The notes under the pieces: generated by a model
Told to the model about the DNA's origin: nothing
The model's input: the letters and a program-made list of their open reading frames with translations, nothing else
The model's database searches: none
In this document: positions 52,187 through 61,306 of the stretch, one piece after another
How positions within the stretch are numbered: the first letter of the stretch is position 1
Layout: each line of letters begins with the position of its first letter
Program-made: the position numbers and the translations under genes
Assembly: GCF_004011175.1 (NCBI RefSeq)
Contig: NZ_RQXX01000001.1
Coordinates: forward strand, 1-64,000
Reading direction: 5' to 3'
DNA: 64,000 bases
Origin: Mesobaculum littorinae
GTDB lineage: Bacteria; Pseudomonadota; Alphaproteobacteria; Rhodobacterales; Rhodobacteraceae

Positions 52187-52591
52187 GCGGGAGGCAGGCG
52201 ACGTCCCATGGGGGGAAGTGAGACGCCGGGGGGGAGTGCCTCGACGCGGATAAGCGGCATCCGAACGGCGTTCGTCACTGGCCATTCTCAGGCAGGCCGG
52301 CATCCGCATGCCGGCCCCCATGCGGCTGGATTTGTCCCGGGGCGCGATCTGATACGACCCGAATGCGCCCTCTGTCCCCCCCCGGTTAGGGTAGCTGCCC
52401 GGGCTGAAGGCCCACGTATGCGGACCTCGGGGCGCCGCCATGCAGGCACCCCGAGGCTGATGTCATAGCCGGGAAACAACGTGTTCTCCGGCGCTTGCCC
52501 CGTGCGGAAAGGTAAAGGAGGTCTCGCCCAGCACCTGCAACCCGGCGATCCCGTCAGCCCCCTGTGGGGATGAGCGCATGTGGTCACAAAT
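52187..52591. other. 405-base intergenic region with one strong hairpin
   Basis: No gene recognised. It lies between two converging genes (WYL regulator and Lrp). A perfect 9-base stem GGCCGGCAT-ccgc-ATGCCGGCC is at 52295-52316, without T run. It may serve as a stable 3' end structure. Confidence 0.45.
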
Positions 52592-53044
52592 TCAGATGGG
52601 GAGTTCTGATGTCGCCTTTTCCGTCGAGATCACGATCGATGTTCGAAACTTCCGGACATTCTCATCGGAAAAGAAAAAGCGATGGGTGAAGGCCTCGTAA
52701 TCGGGGATGTCCCTGGCCATGACGGTGAGAATGAAGTCGGATTCGCCGGCGATACAGTAGGCATGGGTGATCATGCGCTCCGCACGCGCCTTGCGCTTGA
52801 AGGCGTCGATCTGATCGATTCGATCCCGCTCGAGCTCGACCGCCACGATGGCTGTGAGGCCAAGCCCGACCTGTTCGGGATCGAGGATCGCCACCTCACG
52901 CCGGATCGCCCCGGCCTCCCTCAGGGCGCGCATCCGTCGCTGCACCGAGGCTGTCGAGAGGCCGGTCATCTCCGCAAGGGATTGCAGCGAGGTTCGCACG
53001 TTCCTTTGGAGTTGATCGAGAAGTTTCCGATCCAGAGTGTTCAT
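52592..53044 (-). CDS. Lrp/AsnC-family regulator (AzlB-like)
   Basis: A 150-residue feast/famine protein: helix-turn-helix MNTLDRKLLDQLQRN and LAEMTGLSTASVQRRMRAL, then a RAM domain with AYCIAGESDFILTVMARDIP. It is divergent from azlCD with 102 bases between the start codons, and in Bacillus a comparable Lrp-type repressor (AzlB) controls azlCD. So this one probably controls the branched-chain amino acid exporter beside it. Sequence alone does not show whether it represses or activates. Confidence 0.9.
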   Translation of the reverse strand: MNTLDRKLLDQLQRNVRTSLQSLAEMTGLSTASVQRRMRALREAGAIRREVAILDPEQVGLGLTAIVAVELERDRIDQIDAFKRKARAERMITHAYCIAGESDFILTVMARDIPDYEAFTHRFFFSDENVRKFRTSIVISTEKATSELPI

Positions 53045-53146
53045 GATGTCACCGGGTCTTATTCGCAGGGATTCTGATCGTCCATGGGCGCATATGGCCC
53101 GAAATCAGTATCGTGCGCATCATCAGTGTCGCCTAGGATGCGTGTC

Positions 53147-53869
53147 ATGAAGCATGGTATGATATCCGGGGCCGTTGCAATAGTGCCCCTTGCCCTCGGG
53201 GCGGCCGTCTATGGCTTTGCCTTCGGTCTTCTGGCGTCGCAGTCGGGCTTTCCGTGGTGGGGCGTCGGAGTGATGAGCGTCTCGGTCCATGCCGGTGCGT
53301 CGCAGATCGTCGCCGTGGAGCAGTTCGCCACGACCGGCACCGTTCTGGGGGCCGTCCTCGCAGCTGCCGCGTTGAACCTGCGCTACGTCGGCATCGTCGC
53401 GTCCTTGTCGCAGGTGCTGGACGGACTGCCGCTGGGCAGGAAGCTGATTGCCATCCACATAACGGGGGACGAGAACTGGGCCCTCACCATGGCGCGGCGG
53501 GCCAAATCTCCCGACGTTGGTGCGGCGTTCCTGATGGGATCGGGCCTGGTCATGATATCCGTCTGGACGGCCTCCACCGCGGGCGGGGCGTTGATCGGAG
53601 CGGTCCTGCCGGATCTCGAACGTTTCGGACTGGGCTTTGCCTTCACCGCGGCGTTCATCGCTATGGCCCGTGGTCTCTGGCGGGGGCGGGGCCGCGCGCT
53701 GCCCTGGGCCGTGGCGGCCGCGGCGACGATGGCTGCCATTTCGTTCGGAGCGCCGAGGGCCTACGGAATCGTCGCGGGGGCGCTGAGCGGGTTGGTCGTC
53801 ATATCCATGATGCGCCGGATCACCCAACGCGGAAACCGCTTGGGCAAGAAGGGGAGGGCGGCCTCATGA
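53147..53869 (+). CDS. azlC: AzlC family branched-chain amino acid exporter, large subunit
   Basis: A 240-residue membrane protein with about seven helices. GISGAVAIVPLALGAAVYGFAFG-type sequence near the N-terminus (SGAVAIVPLALGAAVYGFAF), SVHAGASQIVAVEQF, and LNLRYVGIVASLSQ are the AzlC signature. ATG at 53147 is chosen because AGGA lies seven bases before it; an earlier ATG at 53138 is possible. It works with AzlD, encoded next, to export valine, leucine, isoleucine or analogues. Confidence 0.9.
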   Translation: MKHGMISGAVAIVPLALGAAVYGFAFGLLASQSGFPWWGVGVMSVSVHAGASQIVAVEQFATTGTVLGAVLAAAALNLRYVGIVASLSQVLDGLPLGRKLIAIHITGDENWALTMARRAKSPDVGAAFLMGSGLVMISVWTASTAGGALIGAVLPDLERFGLGFAFTAAFIAMARGLWRGRGRALPWAVAAAATMAAISFGAPRAYGIVAGALSGLVVISMMRRITQRGNRLGKKGRAAS

Positions 53870-54162
53870 CTGGCGCGCACTGGGCGGTGATCGGTCTGCT
53901 GGCGGTCGGCGCGTTTGCGATCCGCGTCTCGGGGCTGGTCGCGGGGCGACGTATCCGGGACTCGCGTCATGCCTGGGTGCTGGACGATCTGCCGGGCCTG
54001 ATCGTGGTCAGTCTGGTCACCTCCTCTCTGGTGGGGCAGCCCTTGCTGACCTGGATCGCGGCAGCAGTGGCGCTGGGCATCGCGATCCTGACGGATCATG
54101 TCATCGCCACCATGGCGGTGGGCGTATCCGTCTTTGCGGCTCTGTCCTGGCTAGGGGTGTGA
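53866..54162 (+). CDS. azlD: AzlD family branched-chain amino acid exporter, small subunit
   Basis: A 98-residue membrane protein of about four helices, starting MTGAHWAVIGLLAVGAFAIR and ending in ATMAVGVSVFAALSWLGV. The start overlaps the azlC stop in ATGA form, so synthesis is coupled. The AzlD family requires AzlC for transport. Two GC stem-loops overlap or follow the stop codon (54154-54196). Confidence 0.9.
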   Translation: MTGAHWAVIGLLAVGAFAIRVSGLVAGRRIRDSRHAWVLDDLPGLIVVSLVTSSLVGQPLLTWIAAAVALGIAILTDHVIATMAVGVSVFAALSWLGV

Positions 54163-54196
54163 GGGGTACACCCCGCCCCGCGGCGACACGGGGCGG
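54154..54196 (+). terminator. Tandem stem-loops at the end of azlCD
   Basis: GGGGTGT (54154-54160) with ACACCCC (54168-54174) overlaps the azlD stop; CCGCCCCG (54173-54180) with CGGGGCGG (54189-54196) follows. The two share a few bases so only one may form at a time. No T run. Confidence 0.4.
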
Positions 54197-54715
54197 TAAC
54201 CCGGGCCCGGAGCCGGGTCATGAACGGATCAGTGACGTTCTGGCGCGCGAAGCGGCGGAATTTCGGTACTCCCGGTCCCCACGGACTTCCCCGATCCCGC
54301 GAGGCTGAGGGCCCGGCGCGTCTTTCTCTGTTGATGGGTGGGATCATGCACCGGGCCCGCCGCCTGGGCCCAACACGCACGCGGGGGGGGCAACCCGTCG
54401 TGCCGCAACACGACAGGGCAGGCGAGGCCCACGCTCCGCTTCTGTCGCTGTCGGCCCTGAATGGTCAGCAGGTGCGGGGCTTCACCGCCTCGCTGCGGCG
54501 ATGTCCAGACCGGCATGCATGCACGAACCGGCCCGGGCGACGCGAAGGGGCCGGTCGCCCGGGCAACCGACATTCGTTGCAGTGGAGCGGCGCAGGGATA
54601 GGCGGGCTGGGGAAACATCGTTGATTTCACGCTGAAATTGATGGCGCCGAAGCGGATATTCCGGGCGGTGCCGACTGAACGCCCCCGAGCAAGCCGGGCG
54701 CTGCATCCGCGGGCG

Positions 54716-54735
54716 GCGTATGCGGTTGCATACGC
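54716..54735. promoter_or_regulatory. 20-base palindromic operator candidate
   Basis: GCGTATGC-GGTT-GCATACGC, perfect eight-base arms with four-base centre. It lies 115 bases before the ABC ATP-binding protein start. The T-A-T-G-C / G-C-A-T-A form is like sites of GntR-family FCD regulators, but no such regulator gene is in the window. Confidence 0.55.
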
Positions 54736-54753
54736 GGGCCCTTTGCCACATGT

Positions 54754-54763
54754 TGTGCGCACA
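54754..54763. promoter_or_regulatory. Ten-base palindrome next to the operator candidate
   Basis: TGTGCGCACA, perfect, 18 bases after the larger palindrome and just before an ATATTTTC patch that may belong to a -10. It may be a second regulator site. Confidence 0.35.
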
Positions 54764-54850
54764 TATTTTCCTGTTCCGGCGGTCGTGAATGATCTCTTTG
54801 CCCACCCCGATTTTCGTCCCGATGCTGGCCAGGCTTGGCGGAGGCCCGGA

Positions 54851-56785
54851 ATGAGCGCGGCAGAGGAGACCGGCGGGGCGCCGCTGCTGACGGTTCGTGA
54901 TCTGTACGTGGGCTTCGGCCGCAACGCCGAGAAGACGCCTGCCGTGCGTGGCCTGAACCTGACGGTGCGGTCCGGCGAAACCGTCGCCATCGTCGGGGAA
55001 AGCGGGTCGGGTAAATCCGTTTCGGCGCTGTCTATGGTGCGGCTGGTCGAATTCGGCGGAGGCCGGATCACCGGCGGTGAGATCCTACTGCGACGCCGCA
55101 ACGGACAAGAGGTCGATCTTTGCCAGCTGGACGAGGATGCCGCACGCGAGCTTCGCGGCGACGAGATCGCGATGATCTTCCAGGAACCGATGACCTCGCT
55201 CAACCCGGTGTTCACCGTCGGGGACCAGCTGGTCGAGGCAATCGTCACGCACCGCGACAAGAGCCGCGCCGCGGCCCGGGCGACCGCGCTGGAGATGCTG
55301 CAGAAGGTGCGCATCCCCAATGCCGAGCGGATGCTGAAACGCCACCCGCATCAGTTGTCGGGCGGGATGCGGCAGCGGGTGATGATCGCGATGGCACTGG
55401 CCTGCCGTCCGCAGCTTCTGATCGCGGACGAACCGACCACCGCGCTCGACGTGACGATCCAGGCCCAGATCCTCGGGCTGGTGCGCGATCTGCAGGACGA
55501 CGAGGGCATGTCGGTCCTGTTCATCACGCACGACATGGGCGTGGTGGCCGAGATCGCGGACCGTGTCATCGTCATGTACCACGGCGAAAAGGTCGAAGAG
55601 GGTCCGGTCGCCGAGATCTTCGCCGCCCCGAAACATCCCTATACCAAGGCGCTTCTGGCCGCCGTGCCGAAACTGGGCGCGATGGCGGGCACCGATACGC
55701 CGCGCCCCTTCGACATGGTGCGCGCCGCGCCTGACGCTGAAGGCGGCGACAGCACGCCCACCGATCCCGCGGCCGAGCCGCAGACGACCCCGGCTGCCCC
55801 GACGCCCGTGGATTACGCTGCCGAGCCGATCCTGTCGGTGCGCGGCCTGACCACGGCGTTCGACATCCGCGGCGGCCTGCTCAACCGCGTCAACAGCCGG
55901 GTGCACGCGGTCGAGGGGATCGACCTCGATATCTGGGCGGGCGAGACGCTTGGCCTCGTGGGGGAAAGCGGCTGCGGCAAGTCGACGACCGGGCGCTCGA
56001 TCCTGCGGCTTGTCGATTCGCATGCCGATCAGCTGCACTTTGCCGGGAATGACCTGACCGACATGGCGCCTTCGCAGCTGCAACGGCTGCGCCGCGACGT
56101 GCAGTTCATCTTTCAGGACCCCTATGCCTCGCTCGATCCGCGGCTGACGGTGGGCTATTCGATCTGCGAACCGATGCTGATTCACGGGCTGGAGACACGG
56201 CGCAGTGCCAGCGACAAGGCGGCCTGGCTGCTGGAGCAGGTTGGCCTGTCGCCCGAGCACGCCGATCGCTATCCGCACGCCTTCTCGGGCGGGCAGCGCC
56301 AGCGCATTGCCATCGCCCGCGCGCTGTCGACCGACCCCAAGCTCGTGATCGCGGACGAGGCCGTCTCGGCGCTCGACGTGTCGATCCAGGCGCAGGTCGT
56401 GAACCTGATGATGGAGCTGCAGCAGCGCTTCGGGCTGGCCTACCTTTTCATCAGCCACGACATGGCGGTGGTCGAGCGGGTCAGTCACCGCGTCGCGGTG
56501 ATGTACCTGGGCCAGATCGTCGAGGCGGGCACCCGCCGCGCGGTCTTCGAAAACCCGCAGCACCCCTATACGCGCCGGCTGATGGCCGCGGCCCCGGTGC
56601 CCGACCCCGAAAGCCGCAACCGCACCCGCGTGCGGATGACCGGCGAGGTGCCGAGCCCGGTCCGCGCGATCGGAGATCCGCCGGTCCGCACGCCGCTGAA
56701 ACCGGCGGGCGAGGGGCATTTCATCGCCGATCCCGAAGGCTTCGTGATCGCCGATCCGGTCGCAGGACAATCCCCGGCGGGCTGA
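54851..56785 (+). CDS. gsiA: Double ABC ATPase of a peptide/glutathione importer
   Basis: A 644-residue protein with two fused ATP-binding domains. Walker A motifs are GESGSGKS (about residue 50) and GESGCGKS (about 375); each half has a signature, LSGGMRQR and FSGGQRQR, and Walker B motifs [12 protein letters not shown] and [12 protein letters not shown]. Between them is an Asp/Thr/Pro-rich linker. This layout matches GsiA/DppD-DppF fusions. Start at MSAAEETGG has a GGAGG site; the frame is open earlier but the extension is not family-like. It energises the permeases encoded downstream. Confidence 0.92.
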   Translation: MSAAEETGGAPLLTVRDLYVGFGRNAEKTPAVRGLNLTVRSGETVAIVGESGSGKSVSALSMVRLVEFGGGRITGGEILLRRRNGQEVDLCQLDEDAARELRGDEIAMIFQEPMTSLNPVFTVGDQLVEAIVTHRDKSRAAARATALEMLQKVRIPNAERMLKRHPHQLSGGMRQRVMIAMALACRPQLLIADEPTTALDVTIQAQILGLVRDLQDDEGMSVLFITHDMGVVAEIADRVIVMYHGEKVEEGPVAEIFAAPKHPYTKALLAAVPKLGAMAGTDTPRPFDMVRAAPDAEGGDSTPTDPAAEPQTTPAAPTPVDYAAEPILSVRGLTTAFDIRGGLLNRVNSRVHAVEGIDLDIWAGETLGLVGESGCGKSTTGRSILRLVDSHADQLHFAGNDLTDMAPSQLQRLRRDVQFIFQDPYASLDPRLTVGYSICEPMLIHGLETRRSASDKAAWLLEQVGLSPEHADRYPHAFSGGQRQRIAIARALSTDPKLVIADEAVSALDVSIQAQVVNLMMELQQRFGLAYLFISHDMAVVERVSHRVAVMYLGQIVEAGTRRAVFENPQHPYTRRLMAAAPVPDPESRNRTRVRMTGEVPSPVRAIGDPPVRTPLKPAGEGHFIADPEGFVIADPVAGQSPAG

Positions 56786-56844
56786 CGTCCGGGGCGAAGA
56801 CCAACGCATAAAACAGTTCCATAACCTACAGGGAGACCTTCGAC

Positions 56845-58371
56845 ATGGCATACCTCAAGACAACCGCGCTTGCCGCCGTTCTCGCGGCGACGGGCGGCCT
56901 TGCGCAGGCGCAGGACATCAAGGTCGCCATGGATCAGGTGTTTCACACGCTCGATCCGCAGGACAGCAACTACAACGTAGACTTCTCGTCGATGGAAGGC
57001 GTGTTCGAACGCCTGATCTCGTTCGACGAGGACATGGGCCTTGTCCCGCAGCTGGCCACCGAGTGGGAGGCCAACGAAGACGCGACCCAGTTCACCCTGA
57101 CCCTGCGCGAAGGCGTCGTGTTCCATGACGGCACGCCCTTCAACGCCGAGGCGGTGAAGGCCAACCTGGAGCGGCTGGCCGACCAGAGCCAGAACCTGGC
57201 CAAGAACAGCATGTTCAACATGGTCGACAGCGTCGAGGCCCCCGACGAGACGACCGTGGTGATCAACCTCAAGGAACCCTTCGGCGCGATGATCAACACG
57301 CTGGCTCACCCTGCCGTGGTGATGCACAGCCCCGCCTCGCTGGAAGAGGGCGATGTCAGCGACAATCCCGTCGGCACCGGTCCCTTCCGCTTTGACGAAT
57401 GGGTCCCGGGCGAACAGCTGCGGGTCGTCGCGAACGAGGATTACTGGGATTCCGAGTGGCCGAAGGTCGACAGCGTCACCTTCTACCCGGTCCCCGAGAA
57501 CGCGACGCGGGTGTCGATGCTTCTGTCCGACGAAGTTCAGTTCGTCTACGTCCTGCCCGCCGAGCTGGCCGAGAACGTCGAATCGAACGACAACTACGAG
57601 GTTCTCAGCCGCGAAGGTCTGACCGTCTGGACCGCGGCGATGAACATGAACAAGGAGCACTTCCAGGATCCCAAGGTGCGCGAGGCGTTCAACCTCGTCG
57701 TCGATCAGGAAGCCTTCCTCCAGGTGGTCTATTCGGGCCATGGCTCGGTCCCCGACAGCCCGATCGCGCCCAACACCCAGTTCCACGAGGCGCAGGAGCC
57801 CGCGCTGTCGACCGACGTCGAGCGGGCCCGCGAACTGATGGAAGAGGCGGGGTACGGCGACGGTTTCGAGGTCGAGATCTGGGCCCGCAACAACTCGACC
57901 GAGGTGCGGATGCTGCAGTTCCTCAAGCAGCAGCTGAGCCAGATCAACGTCGACGCCACTGTCCTGCCGCTCGAAGGGGCGACCCGGTCCGAGCGCCTGT
58001 TCGGCAGCAACGTCAACCCCGAGACCATCGAGTATGACCTGGCGATCGGCGGCTGGTCGCCCTCGACCGGCGATGCCGACTGGCACCTGCGGCCGGTCTA
58101 CGCGACCGAAGGCTTCATCCCCGCGATGTACAACATGGCCTTCTACTCGAACGAGGTGGTCGACGGGGCCGTGGCCGAAGCGCTCGCCACCGCCGATCCC
58201 GAGGCGCGGGCCGCAGCCTATGCCAAGGCGCAGGAACAGATCTGGGCCGACCAGCCCGCGATCTTCCTGGCGGTCGACGAAAAGATGGCCGGCCGCAAGA
58301 AGGGCGTGACCGGCGTCATCAAGATGCCCGACGGCACCATGCAGTACAGCCACGCCGCCGTCGAAGAATAA
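56845..58371 (+). CDS. gsiB: ABC transporter solute-binding protein, family 5 (peptide/glutathione type)
   Basis: A 508-residue periplasmic receptor with a Sec signal (MAYLKTTALAAVLAATGG cut near AQAQ). Seen: LTLREGVVFHDGTPFNAEAV near residue 90, DNPVGTGPFRFDEW, and LMEEAGYGDGFEV, which are standard marks of SBP_bac_5 proteins. Relatives bind glutathione (GsiB), di- or oligopeptides, or nickel. Position between the ATPase and the permease genes, plus downstream peptidases, suggests peptide cargo. Confidence 0.92.
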   Translation: MAYLKTTALAAVLAATGGLAQAQDIKVAMDQVFHTLDPQDSNYNVDFSSMEGVFERLISFDEDMGLVPQLATEWEANEDATQFTLTLREGVVFHDGTPFNAEAVKANLERLADQSQNLAKNSMFNMVDSVEAPDETTVVINLKEPFGAMINTLAHPAVVMHSPASLEEGDVSDNPVGTGPFRFDEWVPGEQLRVVANEDYWDSEWPKVDSVTFYPVPENATRVSMLLSDEVQFVYVLPAELAENVESNDNYEVLSREGLTVWTAAMNMNKEHFQDPKVREAFNLVVDQEAFLQVVYSGHGSVPDSPIAPNTQFHEAQEPALSTDVERARELMEEAGYGDGFEVEIWARNNSTEVRMLQFLKQQLSQINVDATVLPLEGATRSERLFGSNVNPETIEYDLAIGGWSPSTGDADWHLRPVYATEGFIPAMYNMAFYSNEVVDGAVAEALATADPEARAAAYAKAQEQIWADQPAIFLAVDEKMAGRKKGVTGVIKMPDGTMQYSHAAVEE

Positions 58372-58396
58372 GAGGGCCCAGGCCCTTTATAGACAC

Positions 58397-58418
58397 CGCG
58401 CGGGCCCGGTCCCGCGCG
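58397..58418 (+). terminator. Intercistronic stem-loop after the binding-protein gene
   Basis: CGCGCGGG (58397-58404) with CCCGCGCG (58411-58418), extendable with one mismatch to GACA/TGTC outside. No T run. Sits between the receptor and first permease gene, as in the TRAP operon. Confidence 0.55.
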
Positions 58419-58449
58419 TTGTCTGCCATCCCAGATTCTCGGAGAGCAC

Positions 58450-59370
58450 GTGTTTCAGTATTTCGTCCGGAGACTCCTGGCCCTGGTGCCGGTGATCTTT
58501 ATCATCTCTGTGTTCGTCTTCCTGTTCGTGCACGCCCTGCCGGGTGATCCCGCGCGCGTTCTGGCAGGCGAAAACGCCACCCAGGCCGACGTCGAGGCGA
58601 TGCGGCGGGCGCTGAACCTCGACCGGTCGCTGCCGGTCCAGTATGTCGAGTTCGTCCGCAATCTCGTCACCCTCGACCTCGGCACGTCGCTGCGGACGGG
58701 CGAGCCGGTCTGGGACATGATGATGCGCGCCTTCCCGGCGACCTTCTGGCTGTCCGTCGCGTCGCTGGCATGGTCGGTGGTCTTCGGGCTGATCGCCGGG
58801 GTGATCTCGGCACGTCGCCGCGACAGTTTCGCCGATCACTCGGCCATGGTCCTCGCCGTCTCGGGGATCTCGATCCCGCCGTTCTGGCTGGGGCTTTTGC
58901 TGATGCAGGTCTTTTCGGTCCAGCTGGGCTGGTTCGGTACCTCGGGCTTCGACGACTGGTCGGACCTGGTGCTGCCCTCGATCACGCTGGGCGCGGGCGT
59001 CGCCGCCGTCATGGCGCGCTTTACCCGCTCGGCCATGGTCGACGTGATCCGCGAGGATTACGTGCGCACGGCCCGCGCCAAGGGTCTGCGCGAACGCGTC
59101 GTGGTGTGGAAGCACACGCTGCGCAACGCGCTGATCCCGGTGGTGACGATGGCCGGCCTGCAGTTCGGCTTCCTGCTGGGCGGGTCGATCGTGATCGAAC
59201 GCGTGTTCCGCTGGCCCGGGCTGGGGTCGATGCTGATCGAGGCGATCAACTACCGCGATTTCGTGGTGGTGCAGGCCGAGCTGATGCTGTTCTCGCTTGA
59301 GTTCCTGCTGATCAACCTCGCCGTCGACCTGCTTTACGGCATCATCAATCCCGCGATCCGGTATCGGTGA
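58450..59370 (+). CDS. gsiC: ABC transporter permease (DppB/GsiC type)
   Basis: A 306-residue membrane protein with about six helices. Starts with GTG (site GGAGAG before it) and encodes MFQYFVRRLLALVPVIFIIS. The ATPase-contact loop is EDYVRTARAKGLRERVV, the EAA motif of this family. The periplasmic loop AGENATQADVEAMRRALNLD is also typical. It pairs with the next permease. Confidence 0.92.
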   Translation: MFQYFVRRLLALVPVIFIISVFVFLFVHALPGDPARVLAGENATQADVEAMRRALNLDRSLPVQYVEFVRNLVTLDLGTSLRTGEPVWDMMMRAFPATFWLSVASLAWSVVFGLIAGVISARRRDSFADHSAMVLAVSGISIPPFWLGLLLMQVFSVQLGWFGTSGFDDWSDLVLPSITLGAGVAAVMARFTRSAMVDVIREDYVRTARAKGLRERVVVWKHTLRNALIPVVTMAGLQFGFLLGGSIVIERVFRWPGLGSMLIEAINYRDFVVVQAELMLFSLEFLLINLAVDLLYGIINPAIRYR

Positions 59371-59384
59371 GGAAGAGGCGCATC

Positions 59385-60296
59385 ATGACACCTACAGCCA
59401 CCCCCGATACGGCCACTCCCGGCACCGCCACGTCCGAGACCCGGCGCACCCGCGGTCCGGTCGGCGAATTCTGGCGCCGCCTGCGCCAGCGCCGCGTGGC
59501 GCTGGCCGCGATGCTGATCCTGCTTGCGATCTACCTCTTCGCCTTCGCCGCGCCCTACGTCCTGCCCTACGGGCCGAATGATTTCGACTATCTCAACACC
59601 CTGCAGGGGCCGAGCGCGACGCACTGGGCCGGCACCGACGAATTCGGTCGCGACATCTTTGCCCGGCTGATGAACGGCGCCAAGCTGTCGATGTTCATCG
59701 GCTTCACCTCGGTCGGCATCGGCGCAGCCTTCGGCATCGTCGCCGGGCTGCTCGCCGGGTTCTACGGCGGCTGGATCGATTCGATCACCATGCGCATGTC
59801 GGACGTGCTCTTTGCCTTTCCGGGCGTGCTGCTGGCCATCGGCATCGTCGCGATCCTGGGGCCCGGGCTTAGCAACGTGATCATCGCGGTCGCGATCTTC
59901 TCGCTGCCCGCCTTCGCACGGATCGTGCGATCCGGCACGCTCGCGCTAAAGGAAAGCACCTATGTCGAGGCGGCGCGTGCGGCGGGGGCCTCTGACATGG
60001 TCATCATGGGGCGTCACATCCTGCCCGGCACGCTGTCGGCGGTGATCGTGTATTTCACCATGCGCATTGGCACCTCGATCCTGACGGCGACGTCGCTGTC
60101 CTTCCTGGGGCTCGGCGTCGAACCCTCGATCGCGGAATGGGGCGCGATGCTGTCGACCGGGCGCGACTACATGCTGGCCGGCGAGTGGCACCTGACGGTG
60201 TTTCCCGGGCTCGCGATCTTCATCACCGTGCTGTGCTTCAACCTGCTGGGCGATGGTCTGCGCGACGCGCTCGACCCGAAGCTCGAGCAGACGTGA
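59385..60296 (+). CDS. gsiD: ABC transporter permease (DppC/GsiD type)
   Basis: A 303-residue membrane protein with about six helices after a 45-residue polar N-terminus rich in Thr and Ala. Motif GTDEFGRDIFARLMNGAKLS opens the core, and the EAA loop is ESTYVEAARAAGASD. Start ATG at 59385 has a GAGGAAGAGG site; the GTG at 59367 would overlap the previous stop. The stop overlaps the next gene start (GTGA). Last transporter gene. Confidence 0.92.
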   Translation: MTPTATPDTATPGTATSETRRTRGPVGEFWRRLRQRRVALAAMLILLAIYLFAFAAPYVLPYGPNDFDYLNTLQGPSATHWAGTDEFGRDIFARLMNGAKLSMFIGFTSVGIGAAFGIVAGLLAGFYGGWIDSITMRMSDVLFAFPGVLLAIGIVAILGPGLSNVIIAVAIFSLPAFARIVRSGTLALKESTYVEAARAAGASDMVIMGRHILPGTLSAVIVYFTMRIGTSILTATSLSFLGLGVEPSIAEWGAMLSTGRDYMLAGEWHLTVFPGLAIFITVLCFNLLGDGLRDALDPKLEQT

Positions 60297-61306
60297 GCGC
60301 CGACTGGTGGCGCCTGCCCCCGGGCGCGTTCAACGCGATCACCGATGTGCCCGGCGTCCGCGTCGGGCACTGCACGCGTCTGGGGGGCGGCGCGGCCACC
60401 GGCGTCACGGCGATCCTGCCGCATGACGGCGACCTGTTCGACGCGCCGGTCGTTGCGGCGGCCGAGGTCTTCAACGGCTTCGGCAAGTCGGCGGGGCTGA
60501 TGCAGCTGACCGAACTGGGCGCGATCGAGACACCGATCCTGCTGACCGGAACTTTCGGCGTGCCGGCCTGTGCGACGGCGTTGATCCGTCACGCGATCGG
60601 CACCCAGCCCGGGATCGGGCGGGACCTGCCAACGGTCAATCCGCTGGTGCTGGAGTGCAATGACGGTCGCGTCAACGACATCCAGGCGATGCATCTGCGT
60701 CCCGAGGACGCCCTGACCGCGATCGCCGAGGCCGCGGGCGAGGCCCCCCCGCAGGGCACCGTCGGGGCCGGCACGGGCATGCGCAGTTTCGGCTTTGCAG
60801 GCGGGATCGGCACCGCCTCGCGCATGGTCACGGTCGAAGGGCAGGAGGTTCGCCTGGGTGCGATGGTCCTGTCGAATTTCGGCCGGGCCGAAGATCTGCG
60901 CGTGCGGGGCGAACATCTGGGCGCCGAACTGGGGCCGGTGGGCCCCGATGCGGGGTCGATCGTGATGGTGCTGGCCACAGATGCGCCGCTCAGCTCGCGC
61001 CAGCTTGGGCGGCTCGCCCGGCGCTGTCCCGCGGCCCTGGGCCGGATGGGAAGCCATATCGGCCATGGCAGCGGCGATCTGGCGGTGGCCTTTTCGACCG
61101 CCCTGCCGAAGCGCGGCGATGCCGCGCTGGGTGCGCTGCGGCCGTCATGGCCCGAACGCGGGATGGACCCGCTATTCGCCGCGACCGTCGAGGCGGTCGA
61201 AGAGGCGATCTGTGCCGCGCTCTGGCACGGGGTTCCGCACCCGGGGTGGCGCGGCGACAGGCTGCCCGCCTTCGCCACGCGCTTTCCCGGGCACGCGCCG
61301 CGTTAG
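60293..61306 (+). CDS. P1 family peptidase (DmpA-type L-aminopeptidase/D-esterase)
   Basis: A 337-residue self-processing hydrolase. It starts from GTG overlapping the permease stop by four bases, giving MSADWWRLPPGAFNAITDVPGVRVGH. The nucleophile is S222 in DAGSIVMVLATDAPL; cleavage between G221 and S222 would give two chains. DmpA releases N-terminal L-amino acids from peptides and hydrolyses D-amino esters and amides; BapA relatives cut beta-peptides. It is translationally coupled to the importer, so it should act on the imported peptide. Three bases past the M55 gene stop; the ends overlap. Confidence 0.9.
   Translation: MSADWWRLPPGAFNAITDVPGVRVGHCTRLGGGAATGVTAILPHDGDLFDAPVVAAAEVFNGFGKSAGLMQLTELGAIETPILLTGTFGVPACATALIRHAIGTQPGIGRDLPTVNPLVLECNDGRVNDIQAMHLRPEDALTAIAEAAGEAPPQGTVGAGTGMRSFGFAGGIGTASRMVTVEGQEVRLGAMVLSNFGRAEDLRVRGEHLGAELGPVGPDAGSIVMVLATDAPLSSRQLGRLARRCPAALGRMGSHIGHGSGDLAVAFSTALPKRGDAALGALRPSWPERGMDPLFAATVEAVEEAICAALWHGVPHPGWRGDRLPAFATRFPGHAPR

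Larger units (their letters stand above)
54163..54850. other. 688-base intergenic region before the peptide ABC operon
   Basis: No gene I can defend. It is the longest gap of the window. The right end (54600-54850) is AT-richer and carries two palindromes (54716-54735, 54754-54763) and probably the promoter of the ABC operon. The left end holds the azlCD stem-loops. The middle (54200-54600) shows no sign of coding bias; decayed sequence is possible. Confidence 0.5.

Noticed and set aside
54220..54624. Possible 134-residue gene in the gap before the ABC operon
   Set aside because: No ribosome site, no family pattern, Arg/Gly/Pro-rich composition typical of spurious frames.
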